From an uncultured Caulobacter sp. (GTDB lineage Bacteria; Pseudomonadota; Alphaproteobacteria; Caulobacterales; Caulobacteraceae), in contig NZ_CALCDX010000104.1 in assembly GCF_937900395.1 (NCBI RefSeq), positions 1-22,488 of the forward strand: DNA of 22,488 nt, given 5' to 3'. Position numbers and translations under genes: made by a program. Below the pieces are notes generated by a model. It was not told where the DNA came from and made no database searches. It was given only the letters and a program-made list of their open reading frames with translations. Of the stretch, positions 8,601-14,129 are shown in pieces (position 1 is the stretch's first letter; each line of letters opens with the position of its first letter).

Positions 8601-8689
8601 GCCGGACCGGTGGTCTGGGCGGCCGCGGCCGTGGCCAGCGCGCACGCCAAGACGGCGCCGCTGGAGAACAAGATATGACGATAAGACAT
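5678..8689 (-). CDS. TonB-dependent outer-membrane receptor
   Basis: A 1003-residue receptor that would import an unknown ligand across the outer membrane using TonB-ExbB-ExbD energy. The start is ATG 8689, with GAGGG 6 bases upstream; a TTG two codons earlier is less likely. Residues 1-24 are a signal peptide ending ATAAAA-QTT. A TonB-box-like VEQVVVTGSRI follows at about 38-48, then a plug domain (SVGDILNELP, LRGLGTTRTLVLVNGRR, DLIDRIDVVTGG, SAIYGSDAIGGVVNFVLKR) and a long 22-strand-type barrel ending in the terminal Phe (YLGVKASF) used by the Bam machinery. No N-terminal STN signalling domain is present, so sigma/anti-sigma signalling is unlikely. It is longer than the classical siderophore receptors, as is common for the many receptors of Caulobacter. 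The ligand cannot be read from the sequence and no dedicated uptake genes are adjacent. Confidence 0.94.
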   Translation of the reverse strand: MSYRHILFSSGAVLACALATAAAAQTTGPAPAQDSATVEQVVVTGSRIRTPNLQSNVPVTSVTAAQVQNTGIVSVGDILNELPSIRSTFSSSNSTRFIGTAGLNFLDLRGLGTTRTLVLVNGRRHVSSSEGSNEVDTNTIPTDLIDRIDVVTGGNSAIYGSDAIGGVVNFVLKRNFDGLQLRAQDGISSRGDGNAWFVSGTAGKNFADDRGNVALSVEYAKQEDIYYSDRRQTRQRGGWVIVDSDPAGSANGSDGIPDRIFVSDIHSMLITEGGTFQPSCSGGNPLTCLPDGRARLFRFQPNGTLQEADYGLDFRPLANSSAGGDGSTLRRYGQLQPQTQRLAVNLIGHFDVNRAFRPYVEAKYVRNKVFQQSSPSFDQPALLNSGDLISLDNPFLSAETRAFIAARLPAGSTSFRLNRNNLDLGVREESIRRETYRAVLGVEGDLGDAWRYDVSATYGEFKKRALSRNNRVEQRYAYALDAVRSPTGQIVCRVTVDPTARVPYADSLASYVAGDVAACVPLNPFGEGAPSEAAKAYVNTTSRADGKQTQAVFSGSISGDTSPWFSLPAGPIGLAAGAEYRRETAHEQYDDLVRAGGTFLNAIPIFDPPAFSVKEAFAEIRVPVLADLPWAQELSVNGAVRGADYSGATGKVLAYNAGAIYAPIRDVRFRVNYSKSVRAPLLSELYSAPSQNFASVSDPCDIASIGAGTATRAANCAAAGIPTGFINDAARASTTEITSAGNANLGEETAKSWTIGAVLQPRFVPGLTVSVDYYDIKLGNVISSVAPQQVLNNCYDAPSLDNAFCALFQRDPTTKFFVPGSLQDTSLNFAKRRARGIDSDVNYRFNLPEDSGSVSLRGTLTYVVQRDNYPFIDQPNRPDQILYELGDPRWAFNISAQWRKDKLSIGYQGRYIGKMSVDVIENIKSVGGRPPQNADFATINYYPAVMYHDLTAEYAISRNYTVYGGMENVFDRLPPYQLTGSGEGSGIYDNRGRYMYLGVKASF

Positions 8690-9024
8690 GTCCAACCCTC
8701 ACCCAAAACGGGAGTTTACTTTGGGCGCGGACCATAGAGGACAGATCGACGCAGCCAAGCTCAACTGTTTCACAAAATTGCAACGTGGCAAAAGGCACAC
8801 ACTTTTCGATATCTTTGGTTTTCAAAATGAGAAATACCATCGTTTGCTGAACACTGTGCTCCAACGCCTTAAAGATGGGCGATGGAACTCTATGATGAGG
8901 CATCATCTGCTTCCATGGCGGGCACAAGGATGAAGCGGCGAAAGCCCGCGCATAGGTGATCGTCGCGGCGGAACCGACACGTCCGGTCGGTCCTGGCCCG
9001 CGCTTCAGGAGATGGACGGGCCGG
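8690..9024. other. Leader and promoter region of the TonB receptor; no gene seen
   Basis: This 335-base gap holds the ribosome site of the receptor and, at 8755-8905, an AT-richer stretch expected to contain its promoter. An inverted repeat lies at 8892-8906. I could not pick a convincing -35/-10 pair, and no Fur-box-like 19-mer was recognised. A plus-strand frame here lacks a ribosome site. Confidence 0.5.
8892..8906. promoter_or_regulatory. Inverted repeat upstream of the TonB receptor, possible operator
   Basis: ATGATG (8892-8897), AGG, CATCAT (8901-8906): a perfect 6-bp inverted repeat with a 3-base centre, about 200 bases before the receptor start. It could bind a dimeric regulator. Evidence is symmetry and position only. 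Confidence 0.3.
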
Positions 9025-9309
9025 CTAGCGCGAGGGCTCGCGGCTCTGGTTCTGGCTGGTGTAGGCGTCCTGGCTCGGGTTAGAGCCGCGCGGGTCGTCG
9101 CCGCGCGCGCGGCTCTCGGCCTCCTGTCGCGTCGTGCCGGGGTTGTCGGGCTGCGTCGCCGGGCCGCGCCCCATGGCCGAGCGGGCCAGATGCGACCACC
9201 CCAGCACCGCCAGGGCCAGCACGACCAGCAGGACGACAATGACAACGACATTGGTCGACCGCATCCGGCGGCGCTCGGGCGCGCCGCGCTCGGTGTCCTG
9301 CTGCGTCAT
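9025..9309 (-). CDS. Small single-pass membrane protein of unknown function
   Basis: A 94-residue protein with GGAGG 6 bases before ATG 9309. A charged N-terminus (residues 1-18, rich in Arg/Glu) is followed by one strongly hydrophobic helix (about 20-42, VVVIVVLLVVLALAVLGW) and then a polar, probably disordered tail rich in Gln, Asn, Ser and Arg. The positive residues before the helix predict the N-terminus in the cytoplasm and the tail in the periplasm. I recognise no family. It lies 72 bases downstream of the FMN-oxidoreductase gene on the same strand and could be read with it. Its ribosome site is buried in a 7-bp hairpin (9314-9335). Confidence 0.75.
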   Translation of the reverse strand: MTQQDTERGAPERRRMRSTNVVVIVVLLVVLALAVLGWSHLARSAMGRGPATQPDNPGTTRQEAESRARGDDPRGSNPSQDAYTSQNQSREPSR

Positions 9310-9313
9310 GTCG

Positions 9314-9335
9314 ATCCTCCAGACGAATGGAGGAT
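9314..9335 (-). promoter_or_regulatory. Hairpin sequestering the ribosome binding site of the small membrane protein
   Basis: On the minus strand ATCCTCC (9335-9329), an 8-base loop and GGAGGAT (9320-9314) form a perfect 7-bp stem. The second arm contains the whole Shine-Dalgarno, 6 bases before ATG 9309. If folded it would block translation initiation, so regulation by temperature, a protein or a ligand is possible. Confidence 0.5.
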
Positions 9336-9381
9336 TAGGCCCGCGCGTGGCGACTGGTTTCGCGGGCTGTCTTTTGAGGCC

Positions 9382-10359
9382 TTAAGAGACCATGCCGGCC
9401 AGGCGTCCGCGGATCAGCGCCTCGGCTTCCGAGACGATGCGGTCGACCAGTTCGCGGACGGTCGGCACGTCGTGGATCAGGCCCTGGACCATGCCGGCGG
9501 TCCAGACGCCGTGGTCGACGTCGCCGCTCTCCAACCCTTCCCGGCCCCGCGCGCCCTTCACCAGGTCGGCGACGTCCTCGAACCTGGCGCCGCCGGCGCG
9601 CTCGATGGCGACCACCTGCTGGCTGATGGCGTTCTTGGCCACGCGGGCGGTGTTGTGCAGCGTGCGGAAGATCAGGTCGGTGGCGCGCTCGTCGTTCTCG
9701 ACCATGGCCCGCTTGAAGTTCTCGTGGATCGGCGCCTCGACGGTCGCGCAGAAGCGGGTGCCCATGTTGACGCCGTCGGCGCCGAGCGCCAGCGCCGCCA
9801 CGAGGCCGCGCGCGTCGCCGAAGCCGCCCGAGGCGATCATCGGGATCTTCACCTTGTCGGCCGCGGCGGGGATCAGGATCAGGCCCGGGATGTCGTCCTC
9901 GCCCGGATGGCCGGCGCACTCGAAGCCGTCGATCGAGATGGCGTCGACGCCCATCCGCTCGGCGCTGAGCGCATGCCGGACGGCGGTGCACTTGTGGATC
10001 ACCTTCACGCCGTGGGCCTTGAAGTGGTCGACATGCTCCTGCGGCTTGTAGCCGGCGGTCTCGACGATCTTGATCCCGCTCTCGATGATCGCCGCGCGGT
10101 ACTCGGCGTAGGGCGGCGGGGTCATGGCCGGCAGGATGGTCAGGTTCACCCCGAACGGCTTGTCGGTCATCTCGCGGGTGCGGGCGATCTCCTTCGAGAG
10201 CGCTTCCGGCGTCGGCTGGGTCAGGGCGGTCAGGAAGCCCAGCGCGCCCGCGTTGGCCACCGCGCCCACCATCTCGGCCTTGCCGACCCACTGCATGCCG
10301 CCCTGGGCGATCGGATGCTCGACGCCGAACAGCTCGGTGAAACGGGTCTTGATGGCCAT
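9382..10359 (-). CDS. FMN-dependent nitronate monooxygenase / NADH:quinone reductase-like enzyme
   Basis: A 325-residue TIM-barrel flavoprotein of the 2-nitropropane dioxygenase/nitronate monooxygenase family. ATG 10359 is preceded by GGGAGG nine bases upstream. Visible family features: QGGMQWVG (19-26) at the FMN-binding N-terminus, GVNLTILP (70-77), DGFECAGHPGEDD (about 144-156) containing H151 at the family's active-site His position, IASGGFGD phosphate-binding loop, and ALGADGVNMGTRF. The pattern resembles Pseudomonas aeruginosa PA1024, a family member later shown to act as an NADH:quinone reductase rather than on nitronates (recalled, not searched). The substrate is therefore uncertain. 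It could detoxify propionate-3-nitronate or manage quinones. Length is normal for the family. Confidence 0.88.
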   Translation of the reverse strand: MAIKTRFTELFGVEHPIAQGGMQWVGKAEMVGAVANAGALGFLTALTQPTPEALSKEIARTREMTDKPFGVNLTILPAMTPPPYAEYRAAIIESGIKIVETAGYKPQEHVDHFKAHGVKVIHKCTAVRHALSAERMGVDAISIDGFECAGHPGEDDIPGLILIPAAADKVKIPMIASGGFGDARGLVAALALGADGVNMGTRFCATVEAPIHENFKRAMVENDERATDLIFRTLHNTARVAKNAISQQVVAIERAGGARFEDVADLVKGARGREGLESGDVDHGVWTAGMVQGLIHDVPTVRELVDRIVSEAEALIRGRLAGMVS

Positions 10360-10428
10360 GGCGCGCTGCCTCCCTCGTGTTTCGAAGAACTATGACGAGG
10401 CGGCCCTTAGGTCAGGCAAGAGATAGAT

Positions 10429-10578
10429 CCTCCCCCGCGATGCGGGGGAGGTGGCCCAGAGGGCCGGAGGGGGCGAGCTGGAAATCGGCCGTGTTAGCCC
10501 CCTCAGTCGCGGAGTTCATCCTCGGGCCGACCTTCGGTCGGTCCCGGGGGTGACAGCTCCCCCGCATCGCGGGGGAGC
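10429..10578. repeat. 150-bp intergenic palindromic repeat with hairpin ends (MITE/REP-like)
   Basis: Both ends are hairpins: CCTCCCCCGC-gat-GCGGGGGAGG (10429-10451) and GCTCCCCCGC-atc-GCGGGGGAGC (10556-10578). The right end is the reverse complement of the left except for the outermost pair, so the unit has 23-bp near-perfect terminal inverted repeats. Inside is gtggcccagagggccggagg and a small hairpin near 10528. It encodes nothing and begins 8 bases after the quinone oxidoreductase stop, so it probably also terminates that transcript. From memory, similar cccagagggccggaggggg units recur in Caulobacter-type genomes. Confidence 0.75.
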
Positions 10579-10586
10579 ATCTTCGC

Positions 10587-11552
10587 TCACGGAATCAACA
10601 CCGTCGCCCCAGTCGTCCGCCGACCCTCCAGCGCCTCGTGCGCCGCCCGCGCTTCGGCGAGCGGGAAGGTCTGGCCGATGTCGCTCTTCACTGCGCCCGA
10701 GCCAATCACCGCGAACAGCGCCCCGGCGCTCTCGTCCAGCTCCCCGGTCGTGGCGATGTAGTCGAACAGCTTGGGCCGGGTCACGAACAGCGACTTGGCC
10801 GACAGCTCCAGAGGGGCGAAGGCCGGGACGGGGCCCGAAGCGTTGCCGAAGGTGACCATCATGCCGCGCCGCGCCAAGCTCTTCAGGCTGGCCGCCCAGG
10901 TGTCCTTGCCGACGCCGTCATAGACGACCGCCACGCCCTGGCCGGCGGTCAGGGCGGCGACCTTGGCGGCGACGTCCTCGTGGCTGTAGTCGATCACGTG
11001 GTCCGCGCCGAGGTCGCGGACGATCGCCGCCTTGGTCTCGGAGCCAACTGTGGCGATGACGGTCGCGCCCAGGCTCTTGCACCACTGGACCAGGATCTGG
11101 CCGACGCCGCCGGCGGCCGCGTGGATCAGCACGGCGTCGCCATGTTTCACGTGGAAACATCGCCGGACCAGGAACTCGGCGGTCATGCCTTTCAGCATGG
11201 CGGCGGCCGCCGTCTCGAGGCTGACGCCGTCTGGGACCTTCACGGCGCGGTCGGCCGGGACCACGGCCGCCTCGGCATAGGCGCCCATCGTGCCGTTGTA
11301 GGCGACGCGGTCGCCGACCTTGAACCGGGTGACGCCGTCGCCGATCGCCTCGACCGTCCCGGCCGCTTCCAGCCCGATGCCGCTCGGCAGCTTCAGCGGA
11401 TAGAGGCCCGAGCGGTGATAGGTGTCGATATAGTTCAGGCCGACGGCCGCGTGGCGGACCAGAATCTGGCCGGCGGCGGGCGAGGGGACCTCCACCTCGA
11501 CCGCCTCCAGGACTTCCGGACCGCCCGTACGGGAGATCTGGATGGCCAGCAT
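10587..11552 (-). CDS. NADPH:quinone oxidoreductase, zinc-free MDR family
   Basis: A 321-residue medium-chain dehydrogenase/reductase of the QorA type, which reduces quinones or related alkenals with NADPH. Seen: GroES-like N-terminal half with HAAVGLNYIDTYHRSG (34-49) and PSGIGLEAAG (56-65), then a Rossmann half with HAAAGGVGQ (144-152) for the dinucleotide. The zinc-ligand cysteines of alcohol dehydrogenases are absent, as expected for this branch. ATG 11552 overlaps the hydrolase stop by one base (ATGA), so the two genes are translationally coupled. Residues C132-F-H-V-K-H137 are encoded by a parS-like sequence, where relatives usually have R-V-K-P-G (from memory); this surface turn seems to have been shaped by the DNA site. 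Confidence 0.9.
   Translation of the reverse strand: MLAIQISRTGGPEVLEAVEVEVPSPAAGQILVRHAAVGLNYIDTYHRSGLYPLKLPSGIGLEAAGTVEAIGDGVTRFKVGDRVAYNGTMGAYAEAAVVPADRAVKVPDGVSLETAAAAMLKGMTAEFLVRRCFHVKHGDAVLIHAAAGGVGQILVQWCKSLGATVIATVGSETKAAIVRDLGADHVIDYSHEDVAAKVAALTAGQGVAVVYDGVGKDTWAASLKSLARRGMMVTFGNASGPVPAFAPLELSAKSLFVTRPKLFDYIATTGELDESAGALFAVIGSGAVKSDIGQTFPLAEARAAHEALEGRRTTGATVLIP
11143..11158 (-). promoter_or_regulatory. parS: parS-like ParB site inside the quinone oxidoreductase gene
   Basis: Read on the minus strand it is GTTTCCACGTGAAACA, 14 of 16 to the common parS form TGTTCCACGTGAAACA, with CACGTGAAACA intact. With flanks it is an imperfect 17-bp palindrome with one extra base in the left arm. 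It lies about 2.8 kb from the two perfect sites. Confidence 0.65.
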
Positions 11553-12247
11553 CAGGCCAGCGCCTTCTGGAAGAAGGTCAGGCTGCGGCCGTTGGCCTTG
11601 GCCGCGTCGGCGGCGTCATAGTGCGCGCCGCCTTCCCGCGCGAAGGCGTGGTCGCGGCCCGGATAGGTGTGCAGCTCGATCTGCGGGTGATCCTTCAGCG
11701 CCTGCAGGATGACCTGCTGGGCTTCCGGCGGCACGAACTGGTCCTTCTCGGCGATGTGCATCAGCAGCGGGTGGTTCAGCTTTTCGGCCTCGCCGACATG
11801 CTTCTCGAGACCGACGCCGTAGTAAGAGACCGAGGCGTCGACGTCCGTGCGGGTCGCGGTCAGGAAGGCCAGCAGGCCGCCCAGGCAGTAGCCGACCGCG
11901 CCGACCTTGCCGTTGACGCCGTCCAGTTTGCGGGCGGCGGTGATCGTCGCGGCTATGTCATTGACGCCGGCGTCGAAGTCGAAGGCGTTGAACAGCTCGA
12001 ACGCCTTCTTCCACTCGGCCTCGGACTGGTCGGTGATGTCGATGCCCGGCTCGATCCGCCAGAACAGGTCCGGGCAGATGGCGACATAGCCCTGGGCGGC
12101 CAGGCCGTCGCAGATATCGCGCATGACCTTGTTGACGCCGAAGATTTCCTGGATGACGACGATGGCCGGCGCCGAGGCCGCCTTCGGGCGCGCCACATAG
12201 GCGCTGAACGCGCCGTCCGGCGTGGTGATGGTGAGGGTCTCGCTCAT
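11552..12247 (-). CDS. Dienelactone hydrolase family protein (carboxymethylenebutenolidase-like)
   Basis: A 231-residue alpha/beta hydrolase. The nucleophile elbow is GYCLGG with C121, and the remaining triad residues are D169 (EKDQF) and H200 (GRDHAF). With E34 in QEIFGVN this reproduces the Cys-Asp-His-Glu arrangement of dienelactone hydrolase at nearly the same spacing. Family members open dienelactones in chlorocatechol breakdown, but most chromosomal copies outside such clusters have unknown substrates, and no catechol genes are here. ATG 12247 is preceded by GGAGAA five bases upstream. It is the first gene of a two-gene leftward unit with the quinone oxidoreductase, which suggests a shared role in handling reactive carbonyls or quinones (inference). 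No signal peptide. Confidence 0.9.
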   Translation of the reverse strand: MSETLTITTPDGAFSAYVARPKAASAPAIVVIQEIFGVNKVMRDICDGLAAQGYVAICPDLFWRIEPGIDITDQSEAEWKKAFELFNAFDFDAGVNDIAATITAARKLDGVNGKVGAVGYCLGGLLAFLTATRTDVDASVSYYGVGLEKHVGEAEKLNHPLLMHIAEKDQFVPPEAQQVILQALKDHPQIELHTYPGRDHAFAREGGAHYDAADAAKANGRSLTFFQKALA

Positions 12248-12371
12248 CGGGATTCTCCGTCGTGTTCAGGTCCCTCTCGGGACGAATGTGACTTTCGACC
12301 AAAGCGCTCTAACCTGCGCCGACGGGCGAGGCCCATAACAATATCGTGCCCTGACCGAAGGGAACTTTCCG
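12248..12371. promoter_or_regulatory. Divergent promoter region between the hydrolase and the mnmE unit
   Basis: These 124 bases separate two divergent transcription units and must carry both start signals. A TATTGTTATG/cataacaatatcg stretch at 12335-12347 is the AT-richest part and a candidate -10 area. One GANTC site (GATTC, 12251-12255) overlaps the ribosome site of the hydrolase. No firm promoter assignment is possible by eye. Confidence 0.4.
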
Positions 12372-12617
12372 ATGAAGATGACGATCGAGATCGACTGCAC
12401 GCCGGTCGAAGCGCGGGCCTTTCTAGGCCTGCCGGATGTCAGTGGTTTGAACGAGCATCTCGTCAAGGAGATGCAGGCCCGCATGGACGCCAACATGGCG
12501 ATGCTGGCGCCGGAGGAGCTGCTGAAGAACTGGATGGCGTTCGGGACGGGCGCCCAGGAGAGCTTCCGCAAGCTGATGACCGCCGCCGCCAACGCCGCGG
12601 TCGGCAAGCCGGACTGA
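12372..12617 (+). CDS. DUF6489-like small protein preceding mnmE
   Basis: An 81-residue protein starting at ATG 12372 with AAGGGAA about 9 bases upstream. It begins MKMTIEIDCTPVEARAFLGL, followed by PDVSGLNEHLVKEM and a helical C-terminal half with NWMAFGTGAQESFRKLM. This agrees with the small alphaproteobacterial family DUF6489 as I recall it; function unknown. There is no signal peptide, and the N-terminal 20 residues look like a beta strand plus turn, the rest mainly alpha-helical. Its TGA is 2 bases before the mnmE ATG, so it is cotranscribed and probably coupled with mnmE. The pairing hints at a link to tRNA modification or membrane-associated processes, but that is inference from position. 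Confidence 0.85.
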   Translation: MKMTIEIDCTPVEARAFLGLPDVSGLNEHLVKEMQARMDANMAMLAPEELLKNWMAFGTGAQESFRKLMTAAANAAVGKPD

Positions 12618-12619
12618 CC

Positions 12620-13960
12620 ATGACCGATACGATCTTCGCCCTGGCCACGGCGGCCGGCCGGGCGGCGGTGGCCGTCGTGCGGATTTCCGGGCCGGACACC
12701 CTGCGGGTGGTCCAGGCCCTGACGGGCCGGCCGCCGCCGCCGCGTATGGCCGCGCTGCGCAAGCTTCGGCATGACGGGGTAGAGCTGGATGAGGCCCTAG
12801 TCCTACGGTTCGAGGGCCCGGCCAGCTATACCGGTGAGGATAGCGCCGAGTTTCACGTGCACGGCGGCCGCGCCGTGGTGGAGGCTCTGCTCGGCGCCCT
12901 GAGCGACCTCGGCCTTCGCTTGGCCGAGCCCGGTGAGTTCACCCGCCGCGCCTTCGAGAACGGCAAGCTCGACCTGGCCCAGGCCGAGGGCGTCGCCGAC
13001 CTGATCGACGCCGAGACCGAGGCGCAGCGGCGGCAGGCCTTGGGCCAGGTCGGCGGGGCGCTGAGCCAGCGCTATGACCGCTGGCGCGACCTGCTGGTGC
13101 AGTCTTTGGCGATGCTAGAGGCCGCCGTCGATTTCCCGGATGAGGACCTGCCGGAGGAGGTGGCCGAGCGGGCGCGCCCCGGTCTGCGCGTCCTGGCCGA
13201 GGAACTGGACGCGGCCCTGGAGGATGTTTCCCGTGGCCGTCGGGTGCGGGATGGGTATCGCATCGCCCTGGTCGGTGCGCCGAACGCGGGGAAGAGCACG
13301 CTGCTCAATGGTCTGGTCGAGCGCGATGCTGCGATCGTCACGGATACGCCGGGAACGACCCGCGACGTGATTGAGGTTCCGCTGGTGCTGGGTGGCTATC
13401 GCGTGCTGGTGGCCGATACCGCGGGGCTCCGTGAGACCGACGATGCGATCGAGGCCGAGGGCGTTCGTCGCGCCCGGCGGTGGGCCGAGGAAGCCGATCT
13501 GCGGCTCTGGGTCGTCGATGGCTTTCACGTGGAACGGGTCGAGGCGCTGGAGATGACCGTTCGGCTCGGCGACTGGCTGATCCTGAACAAGGCCGACATC
13601 GCCGATGCGAACCCCCTTTCCGAAGCCGAGACACGGTGGTCGGGGGAGGGGCTGAAGGTCCATAGGCTTTCGGCCCGGTCGGAGGACGCCGTCTCCACTT
13701 TACGGGAAGCGCTCGGGTCATACGTGGCAGAAGCCTTGTCCGGCGCCGAGTTCCCAGCCGCTACGCGCCTCCGTCACGCGGAGCGGCTCGCGGAAGCGCG
13801 AGGCTACCTGGCGCGCGCCATGTCCGACATGGGGCTTGAGGTCGAGCTCGCCGCCGAGGATGTTCGTCTGGCGTCGCGGGCTCTGGAGAAGATCACCGGG
13901 CGGGTCGATCCCGAGGACGTCCTGGGTCGGGTCTTTTCAACCTTCTGCATCGGCAAGTGA
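12620..13960 (+). CDS. mnmE: tRNA uridine-5-carboxymethylaminomethyl modification GTPase MnmE
   Basis: With MnmG, this GTPase installs the cmnm5 group at the wobble uridine U34 of several tRNAs in the cytoplasm, using a folate-derived one-carbon unit. The 446-residue product starts at ATG 12620. It has an N-terminal folate-binding domain (EFHVHGG at 77-83, PGEFTRRAFENGKLDL), a helical domain interrupted by a Ras-like G domain with G1 GAPNAGKS (219-226), G2 TTRDV (246-250), G3 DTAG (266-269) and G4 NKAD (323-326), and the C-terminal FCIGK (442-446) whose Cys is conserved. All motifs are intact and the length is normal. The G3-G4 interval contains FHVERV (302-307), encoded by a parS-like site. 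mnmG follows 169 bases downstream across two perfect parS sites. Confidence 0.97.
   Translation: MTDTIFALATAAGRAAVAVVRISGPDTLRVVQALTGRPPPPRMAALRKLRHDGVELDEALVLRFEGPASYTGEDSAEFHVHGGRAVVEALLGALSDLGLRLAEPGEFTRRAFENGKLDLAQAEGVADLIDAETEAQRRQALGQVGGALSQRYDRWRDLLVQSLAMLEAAVDFPDEDLPEEVAERARPGLRVLAEELDAALEDVSRGRRVRDGYRIALVGAPNAGKSTLLNGLVERDAAIVTDTPGTTRDVIEVPLVLGGYRVLVADTAGLRETDDAIEAEGVRRARRWAEEADLRLWVVDGFHVERVEALEMTVRLGDWLILNKADIADANPLSEAETRWSGEGLKVHRLSARSEDAVSTLREALGSYVAEALSGAEFPAATRLRHAERLAEARGYLARAMSDMGLEVELAAEDVRLASRALEKITGRVDPEDVLGRVFSTFCIGK
13521..13536 (+). promoter_or_regulatory. parS: parS-like ParB site inside mnmE
   Basis: GCTTTCACGTGGAACG. Its reverse complement matches TGTTCCACGTGAAACA at 13 of 16 positions, with the central TTCCACGTGAAA intact. 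It is read as Phe-His-Val-Glu in the MnmE G domain. Confidence 0.6.
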
Positions 13961-13976
13961 TGTTTCACGTGAAACC
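13961..13976. promoter_or_regulatory. parS: parS site 1 in the mnmE-mnmG gap
   Basis: TGTTTCACGTGAAACC starts right after the mnmE stop. It contains the perfect 14-bp palindrome GTTTCACGTGAAAC. ParB binds such sites as a dimer, clamps onto DNA with CTP and spreads, marking the centromere for ParA-driven segregation. Confidence 0.92.
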
Positions 13977-13985
13977 CTCCCCATA

Positions 13986-13994
13986 TTGTCCACA
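13986..13994 (+). promoter_or_regulatory. DnaA-box-like 9-mer between the two parS sites
   Basis: TTGTCCACA differs at one position from the DnaA consensus TTATCCACA. It is followed by the palindrome CACAGCTGTG (14002-14011). A single box can occur by chance; its place between two parS sites near the expected origin makes it notable. Confidence 0.35.
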
Positions 13995-14018
13995 GCGCGC
14001 TCACAGCTGTGCAGGGGG

Positions 14019-14034
14019 TGTTTCACGTGAAACA
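14019..14034. promoter_or_regulatory. parS: parS site 2 in the mnmE-mnmG gap (perfect)
   Basis: TGTTTCACGTGAAACA, within an 18-bp perfect palindrome GTGTTTCACGTGAAACAC (14018-14035). It starts 58 bases after the start of site 1 and 111 bases before the mnmG start, so ParB loading here could also affect the mnmG-parB operon promoter. Confidence 0.95.
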
Positions 14035-14035
14035 C

Positions 14036-14129
14036 CGTCGACTCGGATCGACCCTCTCGGCTGATTGGCGTATATGTCGAGTCCAGCGCCCCCGCTTGTC
14101 CCGGGGGCGTTCGCATTGAGGCGAGCGTC
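14036..14129 (+). promoter_or_regulatory. Leader of the mnmG-rsmG-parA-parB unit with two GANTC sites and a hairpin
   Basis: This leader holds two CcrM methylation sites, GACTC (14040-14044) and GAGTC (14079-14083), which flank a TATATG (14071-14076) that could be a -10 element. A hairpin CGCCCCC/GGGGGCG (14087-14109) follows, and GAGG (14118-14121) is the ribosome site for the TTG start of mnmG. Start-site position is inference. Confidence 0.5.

Noticed and set aside
5846..8737. 963-codon open frame on the plus strand
   Set aside because: Antisense to the TonB receptor; composition (Val/Asp/Arg/Gln-rich) and absence of any domain mark it as a shadow frame despite its length.
8688..8933. 81-codon plus-strand frame in the receptor leader
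   Set aside because: It overlaps the receptor start and promoter region on the opposite strand and has no ribosome site or known features.
10429..10578. CRISPR-like repeat
   Set aside because: Only two repeat units exist, in inverted orientation and each self-palindromic; no spacers or cas genes.
11621..12619. Long in-frame extension upstream of mnmE
   Set aside because: It is antisense to the hydrolase and overlaps the small gene at 12372-12617; MnmE starts properly at ATG 12620.
12849..12864. parS-like AGTTTCACGTGCACGG in mnmE
   Set aside because: Only 11 of 16 positions match, and the bases encode EFHVHGG, a conserved MnmE motif, so the CACGTG is explained by protein sequence.
13225..13240. 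TGTTTCCCGTGGCCGT as a parS site
   Set aside because: 11 of 16 with a broken CACGTG core; too weak to claim.
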